Source: Archivesica marissinica (taxonomy: Eukaryota > Mollusca > Bivalvia > Venerida > Vesicomyidae). From it: DNA of 64,000 nt. Where the stretch lies: positions 14,691,365 through 14,755,364 of the forward strand of contig CM026391.1 of NCBI GenBank assembly GCA_014843695.1, given 5' to 3'. The notes beneath the pieces were generated by a model. It saw nothing but the letters and a program-made list of their open reading frames with translations, ran no database searches and was not told where the DNA came from. This document shows positions 54,918 to 64,000 of the stretch, one piece after another. Numbering within the stretch: the first letter of the stretch is position 1; the number at the start of each line of letters is the position of its first letter. A program made the position numbers and the translations under genes.

Positions 54918-56664
54918 AGGGAGGGACTTACAATAAACAGCATAGCTCTAAATTTGAAAATTCCACTCACTGTATGCTCTTTGGGATGTTAGTAACGATA
55001 TCTGAAAAATCTGTGGTGATTAAAAATACAGAAATGACAAAAAACGTCTTTTATCAGCCCCTTTCATATGGTAATGAAAGTGACATGCTGGCGGCCATTT
55101 TTCATGAATAGTGGTGTTTTCTCCTCCAAAATAGGAGAGCAGTGACGTCATGAATGCAATGCCTCCTCTGGCCTAATCAGCTGATTCAATGGATTCACCA
55201 CAAAGGGCAGGGTAATCTATTTTTAGCTAGCATGGCTAGGCTACATTTTCATTATAATCATCTTGTTGTCTTTTGGCATGGCCTGGGCCGGGGCTTTGGG
55301 GGGTAGGGCCAGTAGGGGGTGGCCCATCCAGGCACGCCAGCCCAGAGCCAGATAACACACCCTGACCCTAGCATACCACCCATGTCAATCATCAGAACAG
55401 TGGCAGTGCATCACATTCACATTATTCACAATCCATGCATTTTGTCATGTTGTGTACATTTACACTGCAGGTGTACATGGTATGGTATAGTGATAATTCT
55501 ATGCCACCATTTCAAGCCGAAAATATAGCCTCTTACCTCGGTTGTTTCCTTCTAAATCACCCAAATCGGTTATAAAATAGGTTATTCTTGTATAAAAATG
55601 AGAACACGCCACTTCTGGGCGGTGATTTGACCCCGAAACCGTGTATTTAGTAGTACAAATAGGACAAAGAACTGCACGTGTGAAAGCCAACAAATTGGCA
55701 CATACTAAAACACTGACCACTGACCAAATCTACTGACTGAATCGGTAGAGGAAAATAGAAGTGTGTTGTTTTTGTTTTATTTCATTAAAATAAGTCATGT
55801 TTTTGTGGTCATATCTAAAGTTTATGACATGGTAGATAGTTTATAGGTGAAATTGTAAACAAAAATTATGATTTTGATGCGTTCAGTTGTCGTCTTCAGT
55901 CAGTAATTAGTCTTGTCGGTCAGTTTCTACCATCCAGAAAGACAATTTGGGTCTCATGGCCTCTTCTCTGGCCAGTCTGTGACAGTTTACTGGAACAACC
56001 TGTAGAAATTTGAATTAGAATTAGAATTTGAAAACAATTTGTAGAGCAGTTTGGAGGGGAGGGCAATGTACTTCAGTCAGTGTCCATTTACTCTGTGGAT
56101 AAAAGGTGTAGGACATTGATGTTATGTTTTTAGGGATCTATGATAGATAAAGATTGTAATTTTACCCTCCGACCAAGATTTAGATGAACTTTTCATTGAA
56201 AAAACTATGTTTTTGACTTGGTCAGTAAACAGTAGAGTCAGAGTTGGATTTCACTGACTGAAAACAATAAACTTTAGATAATAACCACAAAAACATCCCT
56301 TATTTTGATGAAATAAAACAAAAACACTCCACTTCTATTTTCCCCTACCGATTCAGTCAGTGGTCAGTGTTTTAGTATGTGCCAACAAATTGCATAGCGC
56401 CACAGAGCAGAAGTACCAACAAGGTCAAGGTCAGTCAAGAAATTTGTGCTTGTTGCATCAGTGACGTCATTGACGAGGGATATTCAAAAGAAAATGGCTA
56501 CCTTCATTACCATATGAAAGGGGCTGATAAAAGTCGTTTTTTTGTCATTTCTGTATTTTTAATCACCACAGATTTTTCAGATATCGTTACTAACATCCCA
56601 AAGAGCATACAGTGAGTGGAATTTTCAAATTTAGAGCTATGCTGTTTATTGTAAGTCCCTCCCT
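54918..56664. mobile_element. TTAA-flanked DNA transposon with about 162-bp inverted repeats
   Basis: It lies between TTAA (54914-54917) and TTAA (56665-56668). Both ends begin AGGGAGGGACTTACAATAAA, and the inverted repeats (54918-55078 and 56503-56664) are almost identical, so the insertion is young. It has no convincing coding region, hence non-autonomous. TTAA duplication with AGGG ends suggests a Kolobok-type (or piggyBac-type) element; the class is inferred. A further inverted-repeat element is nested inside (55697-56382). Confidence 0.85.
55697..56382. mobile_element. Nested inverted-repeat element inside the TTAA transposon
   Basis: TTGGCACATACTAAAACACT on the left recurs inverted at the right end (about 56253-56382), with similarity running inward about 130 bp through GAAAATAGAAGTG and TTTTTGTTTTATTTCAT. 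CAAA flanks both ends and could be the target duplication. Confidence 0.65.
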
Positions 56665-56740
56665 TTAATAGTTACTTACAGGTTGTCTTAATAGATACGT
56701 ACAGCTGTTCTCTGTAAGTAATTATTAAGAACAGCTATTG
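56665..56740. repeat. Minisatellite T, right part after the transposon
   Basis: TTAATAGTTACTTACAGGTT continues the inverted part of the array. Orientation flips back at about 56710 (CTGTAAGTAATTATTAAGAA). Confidence 0.88.
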
Positions 56741-56865
56741 TTTGACGTAGAATATATTATAAACTTCATTTATCACATAACTTTGCTTGTATTCAGTGTA
56801 ATGAAGCCATCACATATTTTATTATATGTCCACATGTGTAATAACACCTGGAAGGATTTGATTGG

Positions 56866-57037
56866 TTGAGAGAACGTTCCGTCTGATCAGGCTCTATGCT
56901 GTTTGCGATACAGATGATCTTGCTAAGACACTTAGCTATGTAGCAAACAACATAGATCCTGATCAGCACACAGCTGTGGCTGATCTGGATCTATGTTGTT
57001 TGCAAAAGCCTTTAAATGTATCCAGAATGAAATGGGT
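56866..57037. mobile_element. P2 MITE fragment
   Basis: CGTCTGATCAGGCTCTATGC, AACAACATAGATCCTGATC and GATCTGGATCTATGTTGTTT form the hairpin. The right end is TGGGTTAATG; the left end is lost. Confidence 0.7.
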
Positions 57038-57038
57038 T

Positions 57039-57140
57039 AATGATGAGAGGATCCTCCGTGTATATTATCACGTTGATGAGAGGATCCTCTGGGTATATTA
57101 TCACGTTGATGAGAGGATCCTCCGTGTATATTCTCACGTG
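57039..57140. repeat. 33-bp tandem repeat, 3 copies
   Basis: GATGAGAGGATCCTCCGTGT, then ATATTATCACGTT, three times. Confidence 0.93.
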
Positions 57141-57144
57141 TAGC

Positions 57145-57469
57145 TAGTATACGGCTTAATACATGTAATGCTTTCCCTGTTCATTCAATCATTCACTGAA
57201 ACAAACAACAGTACCCTAACCAGAGGCAAATTTCAACCGAGGAATTCTAGAGGGTCCGGGGGGCATGTTCCCTCCCCCCCATAAAATTGTTTAGAGGTAT
57301 AATTATGTACTGACCTTTCAGTTCTCTAGCAGTCAACATTTTATACAGCAAAGGGATATTTTTGCATTTTATTTATTTTATTTTTTGGGGTTTGGAAATT
57401 TTAACCGAGGCTACGGGCCTGAACAAATATCCTTAATCATGATCATTATGAAGTCAGCGTATCTAAACA
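57145..57469. other. Unassigned sequence
   Basis: No gene. A GGTCCGGGGGGCATG stretch at 57255 recalls the G/C-rich palindrome at 24947. Confidence 0.45.
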
Positions 57470-57545
57470 CGGTACTACAGGACTTCCCTAAAACACGATA
57501 CTACAGGACTTCCCTAAAACACGGTACTACAGGACTTCCTATATA
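57470..57545. repeat. 26-bp tandem repeat, 3 copies
   Basis: GTACTACAGGACTTCCCTAA plus AACACG. Confidence 0.9.
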
Positions 57546-57784
57546 TTCAGGGTAATTCCCCAAACGTTTCATGTCCTGGATGAATGCCACGTCAACAAAA
57601 GCTTTCATGATTTACAATTTTACATTGAATGAGCTGTATTGATTGATATATCATGAGATCAGAACGTGTTCCGATCACTCGGTGTGTGCCAGATTGAAGA
57701 TAACGAGTGTGACATCACAAAGATGTATTCCTACTACCCATTCAAATCATTAGATTCTCTATGTTCTTGGATGTCATGTTATGT

Positions 57785-57905
57785 TACCTGTAACTTTGCA
57801 TGCTGGGTACAATAAATGCTATAAATAGTTCAAATAATTGTGGCAGCCGACAATTTGTTAATATTTGTTATTTCTTATTGGTAGCTGAAAATTCGTCCTC
57901 GATGG
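57785..57905 (-). repeat. Decayed relative of 38825-38930
   Basis: The inverse strand shares CCAATAAGAAA, CACAATTATTTGAACTA and ACCCAGCATGC-like segments in order with the 3' part of the candidate exon at 38825-39060. The frame is not conserved. Confidence 0.55.
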
Positions 57906-58556
57906 ATTTTACTAAATTTTAGCCTATTATGAAAGACGGTCTATCTATCTTCCTATTAGTCAAATCCCTGATGGGGACCTTAGACTTTTACAGGTAAAGT
58001 TAAGAGTGGAGGCATAATACCCCCCCCCCCGTTTTTATTTACACAGACAGATAGACAATTCCCCTTGCCTAAAACTAACCCAAACCCTAAAACTAACCCA
58101 AACCCTAAATGGGGGGGGGGATTTTGTCCTATGGTAAAAACATCGGGGGGGGGGGTATGTCTGTATTCCGCCTGTTAACAAGCCTCCAGCTTTTGCCAAT
58201 CCCTTGTGCAATGGTCTTTATAATTACAGGACATCGTTTACTGTATATGATTATGGTACTTAGATATTCAGTAGGCTGTGAAATTCAATTTTTTTCCATC
58301 CATCATGATTTCTACAGTGTTGGTCATGTATAAAATTCAATGTACTTTTACCTGTAAAGATTAACATGGCCTGAGGGGGATTCTATAGTTATGTTGTTTG
58401 ATAAGGCATAGCCAACCACAAGTATTTCTGGCATCTGTATAAACCACAAAGTTGCCATGGTTATTTGTTTGTCTTTGAATTTCATTAAATACACACTCTC
58501 ATAAATATGTTGGGAACAACTATAAATTGTGTTATACTTGTGATGGTGACTGGTAG
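57906..58556. other. Unassigned, with G and C homopolymers
   Basis: C run at 58020-58030 and G runs at about 58110 and 58145. Two AACCCAAACCCTAAA-like stretches lie between. No gene recognised. Confidence 0.5.
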
Positions 58557-61500
58557 GCAGCTATATCCTACATGCATAGCAGGCACTGAACTATCATGTC
58601 TTGATCTGGGCAGCTATAGTATACATGCATAGCAAGCACTGAACTATCATGTCTTGATCTGGGCAGCTATAACCTACATGCATAGCAGGAACTGAACTAT
58701 CATGTCATAATCTGGGCAGCTATAACCTACATGCATAGCAGGGACTGAACTATCATGTCTTGATCTGGGCAGCTATAACCTACATGCATAGCAGGCACTG
58801 AACTATCATGTCTTGATCTGGGCAGCTATAACCTACATGCATAGCAGGCACTGAACTATCATGTCTTGATCTGGGCAGCTATAACCTACATGCATAGCAG
58901 GCAATGAACTATCACGTCTTGACTTTGGCGGCTATAACCTACATGCATAACAGGCACTGAACTATCATGTCTTGATCTGGGCAGCTATAACCTACATGCA
59001 TAGCAGGGACTGAACTATCATGTCTTGATCTGGGCAGCTATAACCTACATGCATAGCAGGCACTGAACTATCATGTCTTGATCTGGGCAGCTATAACCTA
59101 CATGCATAGCAGGCACTGAACTATCATGTCTTGATCTGGGCAGCTATAACCTACATGCATAGCAGGCAATGAACTATCACGTCTTGACTTTGGCGGCTAT
59201 AACCTACATGCATAACAGGCACTGAACTATCATGTCTTGATCTGGGCAGCTATAACCTACATGCATAGCAGGGACTGAACTATTGTGTCTTGATCTGGGC
59301 AGCTATAGCCTACATGCATAGCAGGCAATGAACTATCACGTCTTGATCTGGGCAGCTATAGTCTACATGCATAGCAGGCACTGGACTATCATGTCTTGAT
59401 CTGGGCAGCTATAGCCTACATGCATAGCAGGCAATGAACTATCACGTCTTGATCTGGGCAGCTATAATCTACATGCATAGCAGGCACTGGACTATCATGT
59501 CTTGATCTGGGCAGCTATAGCCTACATGCATAGCAGGCACTGAACTATCACGTCTTGATCTGGGCAGCTATAACCTACATGCATAGCAGGCACTGAACTA
59601 TCACGTCTTGATCTGGGCAGCTATATCCTACATGCATAGCAGGCAATGAACTATCACATCTTGATCTGGGCAGCTATAGCCTACATGCATAGCAGGCACT
59701 GAACTATCACGTCGTGATCTGGGCAGCTATAGCCTACATCCATAGCAGGCACTGAACTATCACGTCGTGATCTGGGCAGCTATAACCTACACGCATAGCA
59801 GGCACTGGACTATCATGTTGTGATCTGGGCAGCTATAACATACATGCATAGCAGGCACTGAACTATCTTGTCTTGATCTGGGCAGCTATATCCTACATGC
59901 ATAGCAGGCATTGAACTATCTTGTCTTGATCTGGGCAGCTATATCCTACATGCATAGCAGGCACTGAACTATCTTGTCTTGATCTGGGCAGCTACATCCT
60001 ACATGCATAGCAGGCACTGAACTATCTTGTCTTGATCTGGGCAGCTATATCCTACATGCATAGCAGGCACTGAACTATCACATCTTGATCTGGTCAGCTA
60101 TAGCCTACATGCATAGCAGGCACTGAACTATCACGTCTTGATCTGGGCAGCTATATCCTACATGCATAGCAGGCACTGAACTATCACGTCTTGATCTGGG
60201 CAGCTATAGTATACATGCATAGCAAGCACTGAACTATCATGTCTTGATCTGGGCAGCTATAACCTACATGCATAGCAGGAACTGAACTATCATGTCATAA
60301 TCTGGGCAGCTATAACCTACATGCATAGCAGGGACTGAACTATCATGTCTTGATCTGGGCAGCTATAACCTACATGCATAGCAGGCACTGAACTATCATG
60401 TCTTGATCTGGGCAGCTATAACCTACATGCATAGCAGGCACTGAACTATCATGTCTTGATCTGGGCAGCTATAACCTACATGCATAGCAGGCAATGAACT
60501 ATCACGTCTTGACTTTGGCGGCTATAACCTACATGCATAACAGGCACTGAACTATCATGTCTTGATCTGGGAAGCTATAACCTACATGCATAGCAGGGAC
60601 TGAACTATTGTGTCTTGATCTGGGCAGCTATAGCCTACATGCATAGCAGGCAATGAACTATCACGTCTTGATCTGGGCAGCTATAGTCTACATGCATAGC
60701 AGGCACTGGACTATCATGTCTTGATCTGGGCAGCTATAGCCTACATGCATAGCAGGCAATGAACTATCACGTCTTGATCTGGGCAGCTATAATCTACATG
60801 CATAGCAGGCACTGGACTATCATGTCTTGATCTGGGCAGCTATAGCCTACATGCATAGCAGGCACTGAACTATCACGTCTTGATCTGGGCAGCTATAACC
60901 TACATGCATAGCAGGCACTGAACTATCACGTCTTGATCTGGGCAGCTATATCCTACATGCATAGCAGGCAATGAACTATCACATCTTGATCTGGGCAGCT
61001 ATAGCCTACATGCATAGCAGGCACTGAACTATCACGTCGTGATCTGGGCAGCTATAGCCTACATCCATAGCAGGCACTGAACTATCACGTCGTGATCTGG
61101 GCAGCTATAACCTACACGCATAGCAGGCACTGGACTATCATGTTGTGATCTGGGCAGCTATAACATACATGCATAGCAGGCACTGAACTATCTTGTCTTG
61201 ATCTGGGCAGCTATATCCTACATGCATAGCAGGCATTGAACTATCTTGTCTTGATCTGGGCAGCTATATCCTACATGCATAGCAGGCACTGAACTATCTT
61301 GTCTTTATCTGGGCAGCTACATCCTACATGCATAGCAGGCACTGAACTATCTTGTCTTGATCTGGGCAGCTATATCCTACATGCATAGCAGGCACTGAAC
61401 TATCACATCTTGATCTGGTCAGCTATAGCCTACATGCATAGCAGGCACTGAACTATCACGTCTTGATCTGGGCAGCTATATCCTACATGCATAGCAGGCA

Positions 61501-64000
61501 CTGAACTATCACGTCTTGATCTGGGCAGCTATATCCTACATGCATAGCAGGCACTGAACTATCACGTCTTGATCTGGGCAGCTATAGTCTACATGCATAG
61601 CAGGCACTGGACTATCATGTCTTGATCTGGGCAGCTATAGCCTACATGCATAGCAGGCAATGAACTATCATGTCTTGATCTGGGCAGCTATAACCTACAT
61701 GCATAGCAGGCAATGAACTATCATGTCTTGATCTGGGCAGCTATAACCTACATGCATAGCAGGCAATGAACTATCATGTCTTGATCTGGGCAGCTATAGC
61801 CTACATGCATAGCAGGCACTGAACTATCATGTCTTGATTTGGGCAACTATAGTATACATGCATAGCAGGCACTGAACTATCATGTTTTGATCTGGGCAGC
61901 TATAACCTACATGCATAGCAGGAACTGAACTATCATGTCTTGATCTGGGCAGCTATAACCTACATGCATAGCAGGGACTGAACTATCATGTCTTGATCTG
62001 GGCAGCTATAGCCTACATGCATAGCAGGCAATGAACTATCACATCTTGATCTGGGCAGCTATAGCCTACATGCATAGCAGGCACTGAACTATCACGTCGT
62101 GATCTGGGCAGCTATAGCCTACATCCATAGCAGGCACTGAACTATCACATCGTGATCTGGACAGCTATAACCTACATGCATAGCAGGCACTGGACTATCA
62201 TGTTGTGATCTGGGCAGCTATATCCTACATGCATAGCAGGCATTGAACTATCTTGTCTTGATCTGGGCAGCTATATCCTACATGCATAGCAGGCACTGAA
62301 CTATCTTGTCTTGATCTGGGCAGCTACATCCTACATGCATAGCAGGCACTGAACTATCTTGTCTTGATCTGGGCAGCTATATCCTACATGCATAGCAGGC
62401 ACTGAACTATCACATCTTGATCTGGTCAGCTATAGCCTACATGCATAGCAGGCACTGAACTATCACGTCTTGATCTGGGCAGCTATATCCTACATGCATA
62501 ACAGGCACTGAACTATCACGTCTTGATCTGGGCAGCTATATCCTACATGCATAGCAGGCACTGAACTATCACGTCTTGATCTGGGCAGCTATAGTCTACA
62601 TGCATAGCAGGCACTGGACTATCATGTCTTGATCTGGGCAGCTATAGCCTACATGCATAGCAGGCAATGAACTATCATGTCTTGATCTGGGCAGCTATGG
62701 CCTACATGCATAGCAGGCACTGAACTATCACATCTTGATCTGGGCAGCTATATCCTACATGCATAGCAGGCATTGAACTATCTTGTCTTGATCTGGGCAG
62801 CTATATCCTACATGCATAGCAGGCACTGAACTATCTTGTCTTGATCTGGGCAGCTATATCCTACATGCATAGCAGGCATTGAACTATCTTGTCTTGATCT
62901 GGGCAGCTATATCCTACATGCATAGCAGGCACTGAACTATCTTGTCTTGATCTGGGCAGCTACATCCTACATGCATAGCAGGCACTGAACTATCTTGTCT
63001 TGATCTGGGCAGCTATATCCTACATGCATAGCAGGCACTGAACTATCACATCTTGATCTGGTCAGCTATAGCCTACATGCATAGCAGGCACTGAACTATC
63101 ACGTCTTGATCTGGGCAGCTATATCCTACATGCATAGCAGGCACTGAACTATCACGTCTTGATCTGGGCAGCTATATCCTACATGCATAGCAGGCACTGA
63201 ACTATCACGTCTTGATCTGGGCAGCTATAGTCTACATGCATAGCAGGCACTGGACTATCATGTCTTGATCTGGGCAGCTATAGCCTACATGCATAGCAGG
63301 CAATGAACTATCATGTCTTGATCTGGGCAGCTATAACCTACATGCATAGCAGGCAATGAACTATCATGTCTTGATCTGGGCAGCTATAGCCTACATGCAT
63401 AGCAGGCACTGAACTATCACATCTTGATCTGGGCAGCTATAGCCTACATGCATAGCAGGCACTGGACTATCATGTCTTGATCTGGTCAGCTATAACCTAC
63501 ATGCATAGCAGGCACTGGACTATCATGTCTTGATCTGGGCAGCTATAGCCTACATGCATAGCAGGCACTGGACTATCACGTCTTGATCTGGGCAGCTATA
63601 GCCTACATGCATAGCAGGCATTGAACTATCTTGTCTTGATCTGGGCAGCTATATCCTACATGCATAGCAGGCACTGAACTATCTTGTCTTGATCTGGGCA
63701 GCTACATCCTACATGCATAGCAGGCACTGAACTATCTTGTCTTGATCTGGGCAGCTATATCCTACATGCATAGCAGGCACTGAACTATCACATCTTGATC
63801 TGGTCAGCTATAGCCTACATGCATAGCAGGCACTGAACTATCACGTCTTGATCTGGGCAGCTATATCCTACATGCATAACAGGCACTGAACTATCACGTC
63901 TTGATCTGGGCAGCTATATCCTACATGCATAGCAGGCACTGAACTATCACGTCTTGATCTGGGCAGCTATAGTCTACATGCATAGCAGGCACTGGACTAT
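58557..64000. repeat. Minisatellite W, 53-bp unit, about 103 copies, running off the window
   Basis: The unit is CAGCTATAACCTACATGCAT, then AGCAGGCACTGAACTATCAT, then GTCTTGATCTGGG. A block beginning CAGCTATAGTATACATGCAT at 58611 recurs at 60201, 1590 bp away (30 units), with the same succession of rare variants. Further partial repeats of this order occur from about 61580 on. Confidence 0.97.

Noticed and set aside
58075..58115. Telomere-like AACCCAAACCCTAAA stretch
   Set aside because: It has only two imperfect copies beside C and G homopolymers and is not a telomeric array.
58557..64000. CRISPR-like regular repetition
   Set aside because: The repeats are contiguous 53-bp units with no unique spacers, in a eukaryotic context.

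Overview
This window looks like nuclear DNA from a lophotrochozoan animal, most likely a marine bivalve. It is gene-poor and carries spliceosomal introns, tRNA-derived SINE families, palindromic MITEs flanked by TTAA, remnants of cut-and-paste transposons, and an unusually large amount of minisatellite DNA. The bivalve assignment is an inference from repeat style; no species can be named from sequence alone. Nothing bacterial or viral is visible.

The only clear host gene is a plus-strand UCHL3-type ubiquitin C-terminal hydrolase. Five internal exons are readable (9300-9444, 11496-11578, 12799-12846, 19817-19892, 32808-32866). Their phases join perfectly, and they carry the catalytic Cys, His and Asp at the spacings of human UCHL3 (74 and 15 residues). 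The first and last exons were not found and probably lie outside the window. Everything from about 2 kb to 33 kb is therefore upstream-flank or intron sequence of this gene, and the right half is its 3' intron or flank.

Layout. 1-1913: right part of a TIR transposon with a FEN1/XPG-like nuclease gene. 2055-2775: SINEs and a MITE. 2915-9260: 6.2-kb 36/31-bp minisatellite ending 40 bp before the catalytic-Cys exon. 9300-13035: three UCHL3 exons with SINEs and MITEs between them. 13061-18150: an older repeat split by a 4.55-kb second copy of the nuclease transposon. 19407-20350: two minisatellites, the second made of the 3' end of a UCHL3 exon with its 5' splice site. 20372-26915: a 66-bp minisatellite interrupted by about 4.9 kb holding a hAT transposase gene. 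26917-32760: SINEs, MITEs and a hAT-like MITE. 32808: last visible UCHL3 exon. 33076-44275: successive minisatellites (47, 40, 16, 33/21, 18, 29, 4 and 20 bp) with SINEs and MITEs. 45988-51757: arrays of 44, 32, 16 and 229 bp. 52336-54127: SINE cluster. 54190-56740: 23-bp array with an inversion and a TTAA-flanked TIR transposon, itself containing a nested inverted-repeat element. 58557 to the window end: a 53-bp array with a 1.59-kb higher-order period.

Tandem arrays occupy roughly 23 kb, more than a third of the window. Most long open frames here are artefacts of stop-free repeat units. The observations most worth following are the exon-derived array with repeated splice donors in UCHL3, the intron-containing nuclease transposon with a related unoccupied target copy in the same window, and the layered transposon-in-minisatellite insertions.
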